A stretch of 64,000 nt of DNA, taken from Alnus glutinosa. Its lineage: Eukaryota > Streptophyta > Magnoliopsida > Fagales > Betulaceae. The DNA lies in the NCBI RefSeq assembly GCF_958979055.1, contig NC_084890.1, forward strand, positions 26,854,116-26,918,115, in the 5' to 3' direction. Under the pieces are notes generated by a model that worked only from the letters and a program-made list of their open reading frames with translations, did no database searches and had not been told where the DNA came from. This document shows positions 34,761-45,905 of this stretch, piece after piece. A program made the translations under genes and the position numbers. Numbering within the stretch: position 1 is the stretch's first letter; every line of letters begins with the position of its first letter.

Positions 34761-36403
34761 ACGTATTGGATTTGATTCTCATCCTAAATCCAGATATGTT
34801 AATCCTCGTATGTTCAGCCACCATACGAGCGTCGCTATCATCTTCACTTGCCCCTCCGCTCCCCACCGCCTTGATCCATGTCTTCATCGGGCCCCCACCC
34901 ACCGACGAGTGGCTTGCACGCTCCGGTCAAACTCTACCATCTAATGTCACCGTTGCTCTCCATCACGCCAAGCCATCGCCCCCACCGTCCATTCCGTTCC
35001 TCGTCACCATACCCAATGCCTTTTTCAAGTCAGCACGCGCCGATGAGTGCTTTGCACGCCTTGTCTTGTCCATTGCCCACCGTCAATGCCTATCCCCGCC
35101 ACCCACCGTGGCTTGCTGATATTGGTTTTTGTTGTGTATTCCTGTTATATTTTCCGTTTTTCTGTATTTCTTCTTTTTTCTTTGTGGGTTATTGTCTCAT
35201 TGGTTCTTGTTATACTATCCTGTGGAGGAGACTTCTGTTCCTAGAGTATTTTACTCCTTGACAGCAACAGATCTTGTTTATGATTTCAACAGTGCTTTCA
35301 CCTCTTCAACCCTCGAGGTTTGGGTAAGGTTGAAAGGTCATGCCTTGCCTGTGTCCCCATTTTGAGGGTTCGGGTAGGGTTGAAACTGTTGAATGGTCTT
35401 TTTGATGGTCATGCACTTGACCGCATCCCCGTTATTGGGGGTTTTGGTAGGGTTGAAGAGTCTTGCGAGAGTTATACCCCTATCCTCCTCTATTTTGGTG
35501 CGTGTGCTGCTTTTTGCAGCCCATTCCTTGGCTTATGCCCGATGTTTAATGGACAGGGACATTTATTATCCCATAGGGGGTCATAAACACATCAATTTCC
35601 TATTTGTTGTTTATAGTAATGGGGTTGTTTCTTTGGATTTGGGTTTGTTGTTACGGAGCACACCCCTATTGAACCTTTTGTTTGTGTTGCTTGTAACCCT
35701 TTTCTCATTTGTTGAATTGATGCTTACCAAACAAAACAAAACAAAACAATAAAAAGAAATTGTGCTACTTATTATATCCAAAGATTCAAGCTCAGATGGT
35801 ATCTGAACTAGAGGCTAAAACCAGGCTATTATCCGATTTAGCTCTAATAAGCATAACCCAAATGTACATCGAGGAACATTTGGCAGCAAAAAACAAAACA
35901 AAAAAACAGAGGAATATTTGGCGAATAGGAAAATTAAGTGTTTTGGATTCCTGTGGGGGTGGCCTGCAGCCAATCCGAGAGAGAGATGGAGAGATCAGCA
36001 GTGGAGTCAGGAGTGTAGTCTGAAAGTCTGTAAAGTATCTTTGTTACTGAGATACAGCTATGTCCAGTCATGTTACACTTGAACCAATTTTGACCATTCT
36101 GAGAAGCTTTACCATTTATAGTAACTGTTTTCCCTTCGCGCATCTCACCACCTTTTTTCATGCAAACTAGCACTGTCGTACTCATGCCTGCAATTCTGGG
36201 ATGCAAAGGCGACAACTTCAGGTTCATGCAGCCTTCATACTGACATAAAGGTGAGCTGCAAAGATATTCCTTTAGTTTCGTCTCCTTTGCCATCAATACC
36301 ATTCATGAAAGCTTGCGAGAACACAACAAATAATGGTCACTTTTTGGTTCTAAAGATACAACCTTCATAAAATTATTGTGGGTCAGTTTCCTGGTTTTCT
36401 CTC
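34761..36403. other. Intergenic upstream of the LRR receptor-like protein
   Basis: Several overlapping ORFs of 65-130 codons at 34766-35760 lack recognisable domains. A stretch ending in repeated AAAACAAAAC (about 35728-35748) looks like the tail of a LINE or SINE. A minus-strand ORF at 36302-35934 (122 codons) has fair composition but no family resemblance and may be upstream untranslated sequence. No gene is called here. Confidence 0.4.
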
Positions 36404-37849
36404 ATGGCTTCTGTTGTGTCTCTTTTGTTTGTAGGATTCCTTGTTTTGGCAGGGGAGGTGATTGCACAACAAAACAGGGGAGGTGAAATGGTGATGGAAG
36501 AGGAAGAGATTTTGGGGCTATTTGAAGTCATGAGTGCTCTTCTAGAGGACCCTGGCTGGGCTGAACTGCACCCACAGCCCTGTACAGACACTCCATGGCC
36601 TGGTATTCAATGTGAGATTGGTGATCAAGATCCTCCAATCTTTCATGTAACAAAGATCCATATTGGCCCTGATGTTGTCACCCCACCCTGCAAATCCTCC
36701 GCTAATCTATCAGATTCCCTGTTCAAGCTACCTTTTCTGAAGACCTTGTCTATATTCAACTGTTTTCTAACATCTCCTGTCACTCTTTCTCCGACGCTTT
36801 TTAGTGCAACCACTTCCTTGGAGCATTTAGCTCTTGTATCCAATCCAGCCCTCTCCGGAGGAATTCCACCAAGCATATCAGAAATTGTCAGCCTAAGGGT
36901 CCTGAATCTGGCACAAAACAACCTGCAGGGAGAAATCCCGAAGGAGATTGGTGGGTTGGTCAACTTAGAGCAACTTGATTTGAGTTACAACAATTTAAGT
37001 GGCGAAATCCCAGAGGAAATTGGTGGGTTAAATGGTTTGACCATCTTGGACTTAAGCTGGAATGTCATTGAAGGGGATCTACCTAGTTCTCTGGCTCAGC
37101 TTCCCATTCTCCAAAAGATTGACTTGAGTTCAAACAGGTTTGTTGGAAGGATACCTCCAGAATTGGGGATGCTCAATAGGTTGGCCTTGTTTGATTTAAG
37201 CAGCAATTTTGTTAATGGGCCAATCCCTGAAACCCTCTCAGGTTTGGAGAATTTGGAGTACCTAGTAGTTGATCACAACCCTATAAATGCAGGTATGCCC
37301 TTGTTTATAGGCACCCTTAGGAAGCTAAAATCATTGAGCTTGTCAGGATGTGGGCTTACAGGCAAAATACCAAACACTATCACTACCATGGAAAGTCTCA
37401 CTGCTCTTGCTCTAGACAACAACAGCCTCACTGGGACAATCCCTCCAGATTTAGGGGCTCTTCCAAATCTTGATCAGCTAAACTTAAGCCACAATCAATT
37501 AAGTGGGCAGCTACAGCTCCCAGAGGAGTTCATTGACAGGCTTGGGAAGAGGTTGGATGTTAGAGGTAACGCTGGGCTCTGCACAAGCAACCAAATATAC
37601 AAGAAGAAGAACATTTCTACATATCTAGAAACTCCTGTTTGTTTCAATACAACAGGACCCATGAATGGCAAAGCCTTGGGTGATGATCAACACCCAGATG
37701 ATGATTATGAGAGAAAGAAGCCATCCTGGCACCATGACAAGATGAGTTCAAATGCTCCAGGGATGGATCAAAAGCTTATATTTTCACTCACTTTGGCTTT
37801 CAGTTTTTGTTGTTTGTTTTCTGATTTTCTTATTGTAAGAGTACTGTAA
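36404..37849 (+). CDS. LRR receptor-like protein, PII-2/RLP29 type (no kinase)
   Basis: Intronless ORF of 481 residues, intact. The N-terminus MASVVSLLFVGFLVLAGEV is a signal peptide. An N-terminal cap with paired Cys (PCTDTPWPGIQC; VTPPC) and the FHVTKIHIGPD motif precedes about ten LRRs (roughly residues 130-375). A Cys-containing LRR end (AGLCTS) and a charged linker follow. The last 24 residues are hydrophobic, suggesting a GPI-anchor signal or short membrane tail. There is no cytoplasmic kinase. I recall this layout from Arabidopsis PII-2 (involved in Piriformospora indica symbiosis) and RLP29, which are related to TOO MANY MOUTHS. It would act at the cell surface, probably with a partner kinase. 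The ligand and role are not deducible. The ATG at 36404 begins the signal peptide. Confidence 0.86.
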   Translation: MASVVSLLFVGFLVLAGEVIAQQNRGGEMVMEEEEILGLFEVMSALLEDPGWAELHPQPCTDTPWPGIQCEIGDQDPPIFHVTKIHIGPDVVTPPCKSSANLSDSLFKLPFLKTLSIFNCFLTSPVTLSPTLFSATTSLEHLALVSNPALSGGIPPSISEIVSLRVLNLAQNNLQGEIPKEIGGLVNLEQLDLSYNNLSGEIPEEIGGLNGLTILDLSWNVIEGDLPSSLAQLPILQKIDLSSNRFVGRIPPELGMLNRLALFDLSSNFVNGPIPETLSGLENLEYLVVDHNPINAGMPLFIGTLRKLKSLSLSGCGLTGKIPNTITTMESLTALALDNNSLTGTIPPDLGALPNLDQLNLSHNQLSGQLQLPEEFIDRLGKRLDVRGNAGLCTSNQIYKKKNISTYLETPVCFNTTGPMNGKALGDDQHPDDDYERKKPSWHHDKMSSNAPGMDQKLIFSLTLAFSFCCLFSDFLIVRVL

Positions 37850-39030
37850 CTCTTAATTCTATTCTATATTGACATATTGGAGTCATTTGACTCATTTACT
37901 GGTTTTTGCTTCAGATTAAACTCATGGGTCCTTTTCTTTTCTTTTTATTTATTCATGGATAAGGTACTGTGTTCTAATGCAGTGTACTAAAGGGCATTAC
38001 ATCTGTCATCTGTGGAATGCGGATGAAAAAAGCTTTGGCTCGATCTCTCTTGTTGGATTTTTGGTATCTAACAAACAAGAGAAGCTGAGTCACAACGCTC
38101 AAGTCTTATCAATGAAAGTTGCTATCTGTAGCAGCCTTTTAAAGAGAGAGGCAGAAACTGTCGGATACAGTACTAAAGAGAACACTAACCTTTTGCCAAG
38201 CTAAAGGATACGCTTTTTGTACTTTTTTTTGCAGGAGAGAGAGAGAGAGTAATCCCAACACCATTCCAAGTTCATCATTGCAGTTTGTTTCTCATTTCTC
38301 ATAGCACCTAAGATGAAATGAATGCCCAGTTTTTTTTTTTTATTCTTTTTTTTTATATATATATATATATATATAATTTGATTCCATTTTGCCTAAAGTT
38401 AACTTCTCACGTTTTATAGCTTGATCAAAGATTTATTATTACTTTCAGTTTCTTCCATATTTTTCCTTTGACAAGTGACTGTTCATATGATGTGCTGGAA
38501 TCTAGACTGATGTGTAATAGCCATCTATTTTAAAGTCTGTTCACAACAAGCATCAAATATTAATTTATTAAGCCATGCGTCTTGTGATGGAAATTACATT
38601 TACCACCCTTTGTCAATATACATATATATATATATATATTTTAATGTTTCAAATGTTTCAATCTTTCCAATGTCTCTCCTGATATAATATTGCAATTCTA
38701 TTGCAAAAACAATGATAGTTAAAGGTGGTTCTGTGGACAGTGGGTTTATTAGTAGATCCTTTAATAGTTGAAAGGGTGTTCAATTTATGTGTGATCGTGG
38801 GCCTTATTTCATGGGCAGGGGCATAACTATAATTTTAGGTAAAGGGTGCAAAACTTAATAAATAAATAAAAAATAAAAAAGTAAAAAGAAGAAGAAGTCT
38901 TTTTTAGAGGGATAAAAATAATTTTATAGAATTTATTCTTAAAAATCATAACATATAATTTTAGGAGATTTTTAAAATTTCCATGATTGTGGCTCCGCCC
39001 CTACCCCTAATGCTAACATGTCAACCCAAT
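37850..39030. other. 3' flank of the receptor-like protein, intergenic
   Basis: Contains a 75-codon ORF (37977-38204) without recognisable features, probably 3' untranslated sequence, a GA-run at 38235-38250, and TA microsatellites near 38353-38375 and 38620-38640. No gene. Confidence 0.5.
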
Positions 39031-39031
39031 G

Positions 39032-39170
39032 TTTCCCTTGTGTTCTCTTAAAATTAATATGACTTTTAAAATTACCATTAGATTTGTGATAGATCACTAT
39101 TGAATTTTGATCTAATGGTAATTTTAAAAATCACAACAATTTTGAGGGAACACAAAGAAGAAATTGGATA
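39032..39170. mobile_element. Hairpin MITE of about 140 bases
   Basis: TTGTGTTCTCTTAAAATTA..ATGACTTTTAAAATTACCATTAGAT on the left is the inverse of ATCTAATGGTAATTTTAAAAATCAC..TTTTGAGGGAACACAA on the right, with a spacer of about 25 bases. Typical small inverted-repeat element; superfamily not assigned. Confidence 0.7.
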
Positions 39171-39660
39171 ACATTTAGAATTACTCATTTATGGCCATGC
39201 TTTATGTATTTATGTTCCTTTTGGATTTGAATGCAAGTTATGAATGTCAAGTCTAATTAAATTATCTAAGTTAGGAGGCCTAACCCTTTAAAGTGGTCAC
39301 TATTAATTTCTATAATCTATTATGATCCTTTATCAAGTTGTTTTGTCTAATTTCACAAATATCAATCCTTTATTTTCATTAATTTAGTTACTTAATTTTC
39401 TTGCCTTTTATATCACATTAAAATAATTTTGATAAAAATTTAAATTAATTATTATTACTAAACAATCATTTTTTTTAACTTTAAAAGATTTTATTTCTCT
39501 AAAAGAGCACATGTTGTAGACACTTTTTGTTTTTATATATTTTATTTCTTTTTGGTACTAGTACCTACATGTTACCTTATTCATATATCAATCTTGCCAC
39601 ATATTTAATAAAGTTAATTTGATAAATATATTTTTGGGCTCCACATATTGTATTATAAAT
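39171..39660. other. Intergenic, AT-rich, nothing seen
   Basis: No ORF or repeat of note up to the 9-base target site of the Pack-MULE. Confidence 0.5.
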
Positions 39661-39982
39661 TTTTTATTTAGGATACATGGGAAGGCGATTTACCTCCCAA
39701 TGTACCAAAATTGTTAAATGACCCTCCCGAACTTGTTAACCTATGGCAATAAATACCATCAGTCCACTCACCCGTCAATTTAGATGGAAGTTCGGTCACG
39801 TGCGTTGCATATTACGTTTTAAGCATAAATCATTCCCAAAATACCCCTGTCACCATTAGCCTTTATATTAGGTTCAAACCCACCAAACACCCGGTTCAAA
39901 CCCCCCGTGCGGCATGCATCTTCCTTCTTGGTAGAATGTCTTTGTCCTCTACGAGGTACCAACAACCAATATAGCAGGTGAC

Positions 39983-40280
39983 GTGCTACTAGTCTCCAGC
40001 TTAATCGGATGCGGTCCAATCGGAGAGACGTCCCTACTCTGCGCACTCGCCGGCGACACCACCAAAAGTCGTGTCGTCGCCAACTACTCGCCCACATCGA
40101 CCCAGCTCGAAGCCATCATCCACTACGCCACTTCAGAGGTGGTCCCACAGCAGTCGCTGGGTGAGATCACGGTCACCTTCGAGGCGCTCAAGTCACGCGC
40201 CCCCTGCAACTTCCTCGTCTTCGTGCTCGGCCATGACTGTGCAGTAAGAGCTTGGTCAAGGGGGTAGAGAATAGGAAAGG
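39983..40280 (+). pseudogene. Captured DUF579 (IRX15-like) fragment, N-terminal half plus short C-terminal piece
   Basis: The peptide LEAIIHYATSEVVPQQSLGE followed by SRAPCNFLVFVLGHD matches the conserved DUF579 core of IRX15/IRX15-L and GXM proteins, Golgi proteins of xylan synthesis, as I remember them. GC content is high against AT-rich surroundings. Right after GHD the sequence jumps, out of frame, to a piece (about 40240-40275) resembling the family's C-terminus (CSKSLVKGVEN in the other frame). The middle of the domain is therefore deleted. It is not functional as a protein. Confidence 0.72.
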
Positions 40281-40556
40281 GACTAAAGCACACTGCATAG
40301 CATGTCTCAACCGTATTATCATTAGCTTGTATGGTGGGGGCATTGACTTTGAGTCAACGTTGTTTTTGGCATGTATATGGCCAGTGGCCAGGCTAATTAT
40401 TGATGGGGTCTATTGGGAAACCCCAACCTCTTCCCCCTCTTCCAGCCTGACCCACCTTTTTGTGAGGTTTTACGTTAATTTTTCCCATCTTTTCCGTTTC
40501 CCTCTCGTTCTTTTCGGTATCCAGGTGTGTTTTGTGGAGCATCAACGATTCCCCCC

Positions 40557-40790
40557 CTGTGATAGAAGCTACTGGTCTTATTCTCCGGCTCTGCTTTGGT
40601 TTTCCTGGTCTGACTTGCAGCGTTTTTGGTGATTCCCTCTCAGCCCCTGTGATCAAAGCTCCTGCATGGTCTTCTTCTCCGGCTCTGGTTTGGTTTTCCT
40701 GTTCTAATTTGCAGCGTTTTTGGTGATTCCCTCTCAACCCCTGTGATCAAAGCTACTGCATGTTCTTCTTCTTCGGCTGCTCTTCTTCTC
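40557..40790. repeat. Minisatellite, about 2.5 units of 90-93 bases
   Basis: CCTGTGAT.AAGCT.CTG, then CTCCGGCTCTG.TTTGG and TGCAGCGTTTTTGGTGATTC recur at about 40557, 40646 and 40739, inside the Pack-MULE. The third unit is partial. Confidence 0.85.
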
Positions 40791-40889
40791 CAACGTTGTC
40801 TCTTCCCCTTCACCACCACTCATTCTTTCCACTTTCCCCTTGTCCCCCGTCTCTCCGGCTTGCACAAAACAAACGGTGAGACTCACGTT

Positions 40890-41020
40890 TTCCTGCATGA
40901 TGGTGATCAGACGGTGGAGAAGATGTACGCAGAGGAGTTCCTATGCAGTAAGAGCCTAGTCAAGGGGGTAGAAAACTTGAAGACGACTTTGAGATACCTA
41001 AAAGCATTCCACCTATCATA
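40890..41020 (+). pseudogene. Captured DUF579 C-terminal fragment
   Basis: Reads FLHDGDQTVEKMYAEEFLCS then KSLVKGVENL, like the C-terminal VEKxYAEEFLCRKNLVKxV of IRX15-like proteins. The last ~30 bases (GCAGTAAGAGCCTAGTCAAGG onward) repeat the piece at 40240-40275. The element thus contains two copies of the gene's end. Confidence 0.62.
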
Positions 41021-41289
41021 GAAAGCTTGAAGACAACTTTCACGTGAACGGCTACTGAAACGCTGCGTTCAATAGGTGGGCAATTTTGGAATGATTTTTG
41101 CTTAAAAGGTCATGTGCAACACACATGATCGACTTTCCATCCAAACAGACAGGCGAGTGGACGGAAGGTATAACTTGCCACACATTGGCAAATTTGGAAG
41201 GGTCATCTAATAATTTTAGTACATTGGGGGATAAATCGTCACCCCGTGAATAAAACAGGAGGGTAAAGTGTAATTATCCCTTTTTATTT

Positions 41290-41706
41290 CTATTTTGAAT
41301 AAGCTGCTTTTCAAACTAAGGGACATGAAGCTCCCCCCACCCCAAAAAAAAAAAAAAAAAAACCCCTAAGAGGGGTTTTTTATATATTTTTTTTTTATTA
41401 TTTAACAAGGACAAATTGCAGTTTTAAAAAAGTTGTTGAATATAACACAATTTCCCATGGTGGACCCTAATTCTGTAACAATAAATTGAACACTAGAAAT
41501 AGCAAATAAAGTTACAATGCCCATACAAACATGACAAGGAAAGAGCTCTGTGACGAACACAAAATAAACCAATCTTTATTTATTTATTTTCTATTATTTT
41601 GGCGATAACCGAATTTAGAAAGAAGGCATAAAAAATAAAATAAAAAAAAATAAAAACACATGAGAGGAACTGTGGGAGCAAACTTTTAATTGCTACTTTT
41701 TATTTA
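41290..41706. other. Intergenic between two MULE-type elements
   Basis: Low-complexity, including an A-run at 41345-41361 and AT-rich sequence. No gene. Confidence 0.5.
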
Positions 41707-42186
41707 GGAAAAAGTACAAATATCCCCCTCAAACTACCACTCAATTGTTAATGTTCTCCCAAACTACTAATTGTGTTAATTTTCCCTCTACGACCAACAA
41801 AAAGATAAAAATGACTCTAATTTTTTTTCAACAAGATAAAAATGTCCTTATAAAATCAAAAAAAAAAAAACTAAAACTAAAACTAAAAAATTAAAAAAAA
41901 AATAACGAAAAAATTACTGAAAATTATAAAAACGATTTTTTTTTTTGAAAACCCAGTTTTTATTTTTTTGTTTTATTTTTTTGTTTTTTATAACTTTTTG
42001 TTATTTTTTTTAAATAATTTTTTTGTTTTTTTTTTAAAAAATAATAATTTTATGAAGGGTATTTTTGTCGTTAGGGGGGACATTGACATGTTTTGGTAGT
42101 TTAGGAGGGGACATTGATACAATAAGTAATTTGGGGGAACATTGACAATAAGATGGTAATTTGAGGAGGTTATGTATACTTTTTTC
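41707..42186. mobile_element. MULE-type MITE, 480 bases
   Basis: Left end GGAAAAAGTACAAATATCC with CCTCAAACTACCACTCAATTG and TCCCAAACTACTAATTGTGT is mirrored in inverse at the right (ACAATAAGTAATTTGGGGGA, AATTTGAGGAGG, GTATACTTTTTTC). Inverted repeats extend about 150 bases. A 9-base direct repeat TTTTATTTA flanks it (41698-41706, 42187-42195). The inside is A/T homopolymer filler with no coding capacity. Confidence 0.7.
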
Positions 42187-42439
42187 TTTTATTTATTATT
42201 TATTTTTGCTTTGTAGAAGTTTCCCTTGTGGAAAATGTCTTCAAAACTTCATTACCAGGCATTACATTCCCTGTAATCGCACCTTAATTCTCTCATGCTG
42301 GAAATCCCAAGTTATAGTCTCTTATACATTGTCATACAAAATCCAATGATAATTTTCAGTGTGGGAGTGTTTACTTGATAGTGTGAGAATGGGATTATGT
42401 GTAACATTTCTCATTATTTAATATAAGACATACATCATG

Positions 42440-42830
42440 CACCTCATGTTAGGTATTAGAGAATATATTTCCTATATTAAAAGGAAATATATTAATATAA
42501 TATTATACGTTACTTACATTTATAAGATTGATTGTAATTAGGTTTGACGGTGATCAAATCTGATTGATTTTATTGCCATATTGATTTGTATCAATTCTTC
42601 TATAAATAAGAGTTTTTTGTATTGTAATTTCATCAAGTAAAATATGAAGAAAATGTAACCATTTGAGCTTTATCATATAGACGTAAGTCATAGACCGAAC
42701 CACGTAAAACTCGTATTTCTATTTTATTTTATTATCAAACCCAATTACAATCAATCTTGTAAAGGTAAGTAATGTACAATATTATATTAATATATTTCCT
42801 TTTAATATAATAAATATATTTTTTAACATT
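42440..42830. repeat. Inverted repeat of a Copia-like LTR start around an LTR 3' portion
   Basis: An 85-base arm (about 42450-42540; AAAAGGAAATATATTAATAT, GATTGATTGTAATTAGG) recurs inverted at 42745-42830. Between them is sequence like an LTR end (TATAAATAAGAG, then ATATGAAGAAAATG). It looks like a solo LTR whose beginning was copied in reverse onto its end, or a MITE of similar build. Confidence 0.55.
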
Positions 42831-43919
42831 TGGTCCCATAAAAAAAGTTCTCATGGTGTCACTGTTTGATAACCCTTTTTAAGATGAGTTTTTTTTTTTT
42901 TTTTTTTTTTTGGTTGAAAAGTTGTTTTGATGTAACATAAAAAAGAAATGAATTTTGAGTTATTTTTAGAGGAAAGTTATTTGTTAGAAAGCCCCTTCTA
43001 TTAGGAGGACCATGATCCTCTCCAGTTGAGAGGAACCGGAGAGGAGTCAATCCTCTCTAGTTGGGTTATAAAACCTCACTTTACGGCCTCCAATAAGAAT
43101 TTGGCACATTATCTAAAACCATCGAATACAACAAACATAAAACACCAGATTCTATGAACCAAAGAAAACCTATAGACAAAAGAGAGAATTTTTCTCCTTG
43201 CAAGAGATCTCATCGGATCTTCCTTAAACAACCCATTGCCGAAATTAGCCATTATCCGAAAGCGAGGAAGGTAGGGGTGTTTTCATCAAACCAACCTTCC
43301 CGTTTTTCATCAAACTAATTTTCTTTTCTTTTTATTCTTTTTTTTTTTCCCAGAGCATGAAACCAATTTTCATTCTAGGTATGAGTATGATCCTATTTTC
43401 AGAAGAAAAATTATCCCAATTGAGCCCATCTCCAAGCCTCAGTCCCGATCACTCTGCGGAAATCAACTCCAAAATTTATAATCTTCATGTTTAAGAAGCC
43501 AAAGTCAGAGTTAATGTCAACTCCAAAAACATAGTCCACAACCGTTTCCATAGATATCCAGGAGCAGCAAGGACAAGAAAGCAAGGCCCCGTTAAAAAAA
43601 AATAAAACCAACAGAGAATCGCAACCCGATTCCCAAATCTTCACAAACTAAAGTTTCGAAAAGAAAATCAAACCCAGCTCTCAACATTTCATTGTTTGTG
43701 GGGTTTTGAAGGTTTTCTCCATTTGTTAAGGTTTTAATTTATTTTTTAGTAGAAATGAATTGAAAACGAGTTAGCAAACAAGCCAACTTTCAAATAAAAT
43801 ATTTCAAAAGACATCCCTTAAACCAAGATCTCATGTCAAACTATTAAAAGAAAATAACGCAGGAGACGCATTGGTAATCTAGCCTTTAAACAAAAGTGAA
43901 AATTTGTTGAGAGAACTTA
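42831..43919. other. Intergenic, no gene seen
   Basis: Includes a T-run (42890-42911), a small inverted motif around CCTCTCCAGTTGAGAGG (43016-43032) and ORFs under 80 codons without features. Confidence 0.45.
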
Positions 43920-45140
43920 TGTTAGATTTCCTAGATCAAAATCATTATGAAAATTAGCCCAATGACTCCTAACAACACTTAGAAGAGGGTTGAATAGGTG
44001 TTTACCAAATTAATGCGGAATATAACAAATTTAAAAATCATGCACCACACAAACAATCACCAAGTAATATGAAAGCCATAAACACAATTAACATACGAAT
44101 TTGGTAAAGAAATTGAAACATTTTTTAAAAACTCTTAAAAAGTAGAACCATTCCACGGCAACCAAACCCATAAATCTCATCCACTAAATAGAAGAACCAA
44201 TTTCAAAAGTTCGCACTTACAAAATCTTTGTTATGGACACTCTTTCGTATCAAGCAAATAACCTGCTTGCTCTTACCACAATAGCTCTAGAACTTCAGGG
44301 CGATTCTTCTACCGAGTTTCTTCTTGCAATTCTGAAATTTCGATGGCTAAAGACTTTCTGTGAAGGAAAGGTTTGTGTGGTTTAAGTAAAATAACTCTTA
44401 AGAGAAAATTAGCATGAATGCTCTAGAATTAAAGAACTCACTCTTAGCACACTAAAATATAGCTCAATAGTCTTGCAAAAATCGTGCATAGAGAGAATTA
44501 TTTATAAAGTATAAAAAATTAGGTTTCCTAGTGCAACTAGGAGACCTTATTATGGAAAATCAAAGGTGACATTTGAACAGTACCAACTAACCGTTTGAAC
44601 GAACCTAGGGTTAATCGGCTGCTTCATGGCGGCGTCTAAACCACCTAGCAAACGCTCTTTCGAATGGTCGACTTGGAAATTCTTCGGTTAACGGCATTCG
44701 AACTGGACTCCAAACATTACTTCAAACCGATGTCTTTGTTTCTCCGGTGATGCTACCCGTCTGAACCCCTCAGCGAATGGCATATTGAATGGAGGTCTCG
44801 GGTTTTTCAATGAGACATACCGTCTAAACCATATACTGAACGTAGCAGCATACAAATCTTTCTGATCTTTCAATGATGCATCTCGTTTGGACCTTTCAAC
44901 AAACGTCGTAGGGAACAAACCCCTCGAATTCGACTATGAAAGTCACATGTCTGAACGACACTCCGAACGGCCCATCGAACCACCAATTCTATAAATTTGT
45001 TTTGTCCACACGGTCTAATTAAGCCAGTAAGAATGGTTCTAGCAAACTAGAGCCAAAATACACTAAATATTACAAGTTAAATTTATTCTAACATTCAGCC
45101 TAGTTACTTGGTTATTGAATTATCTAACATAAAACCCAAC
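43920..45140 (-). mobile_element. Antisense LTR-like block (SIRE-type Copia), complete in copy B
   Basis: Begins near TGTTAGATTTCCTAG; read on the minus strand it ends with the AACACCTATTCAACCC tract common to the 3' end of SIRE-type LTRs (recollection). TATA-like TATTTATAAAG lies at about 44500. Its second half (from 44531) is shared with copy A at 30980. The right boundary is uncertain. Confidence 0.45.
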
Positions 45141-45665
45141 AAATTTTGTTTTAATTTAAACATCTAGAGAGTTAGCTCATGTTTGTTATAGCACGTCAGC
45201 ACAGTTCATAAGACCTAATTGAATTTGGTTCTCTTAAATATAAGAAAATTTCATTTAAAATGAATTTTAACATATACGATCTATTATTATATGATGTCTG
45301 TTGAAGAGTTGGTTTTGATCCTTGATCCAATTATCGACATAATAGTTTTTTATTTATTTTTGACAGTGGCATAATAGTTCTTTTAAAGGAATCTAACAAA
45401 TTGCTCAAAAAATAAAATAAATAAAATAAAAGGGGGAGGGGGAGGGGGGAATCTAACAAATTTAACCCAAGAAACTATTTTTGAAATCCTATTATATTTC
45501 TAAAACTGTCACCCTAATCTCGATTAATGCGACTTCCATAACCACAACCCACATGACCTCACAATCTGAACCATCGAGTTTGTCTATTAAGCATCAATGT
45601 ACATTTTTACTATTTATATAAGGTTTCAAGTGATGGAATGGGAATAATCCCAAATAGCACCTATT

Positions 45666-45905
45666 ATGTTCAAGTATTGATTAAAAAATTAAATTTACTT
45701 ATTTATATTAATTTAAGCTATTAGAATAAGTGATGATTTAACATGATATCAGAACAGAAGTCATAAGTTCAAACTTTATCACTGTCATTTACCTCTTATT
45801 TAATTTCAAATAAATATTTCACGTATTGGGTCTCATCTATTAAAAGAGAGTTTGAGCACACACGTGATGGAGTGCGTTAGAATATAAATTAAATTATTAA
45901 ATTCA
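45666..45905 (+). mobile_element. Family B TRIM, copy B version
   Basis: LTR about 45666-45741 ending GATTTAACA, then a primer-site-like TGATATCAGAAC, an internal domain, and a second LTR starting near 45869 (TGCGTTAGAATATAAATTA) that is partly lost. It corresponds to 32098-32377 in copy A. Confidence 0.55.

Larger units (their letters stand above)
39670..41280. mobile_element. Pack-MULE carrying DUF579/IRX15-like gene fragments
   Basis: Terminal inverted repeats of about 180 bases: left from 39670 (GATTTACCTCCCAATGTACC, TGACCCTCCCGAA, ATCATTCCCAAAATAC) matches the inverse of the right end up to 41280 (terminus GGGATAATTACACTTTACCC on the minus strand). The left end has lost about 25 bases near its tip. 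Both ends are flanked by the 9-base direct repeat TTTTTATTT (39661-39669, 41281-41289), the target duplication size of Mutator-like elements. The interior has no transposase but carries host gene pieces at 39983-40280 and 40890-41020, and a minisatellite. This is the definition of a Pack-MULE. The target repeat lies in AT-rich DNA, which weakens it slightly. Confidence 0.8.

Noticed and set aside
34766..35760. Several ORFs of 65-130 codons
   Set aside because: Mutually overlapping in three frames, no recognisable motif; likely retroposon or intergenic sequence.
35780..35830. tRNA-like AGCTCAGATGGTA
   Set aside because: No acceptor stem, anticodon or T-arm could be folded around it.
35934..36302. 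Minus-strand ORF of 122 codons upstream of the receptor-like protein
   Set aside because: No family resemblance, no upstream promoter or clear exon context; could be untranslated sequence.
37977..38204. 75-codon ORF downstream of the receptor-like protein
   Set aside because: No features beyond an open frame; fits 3' untranslated sequence.
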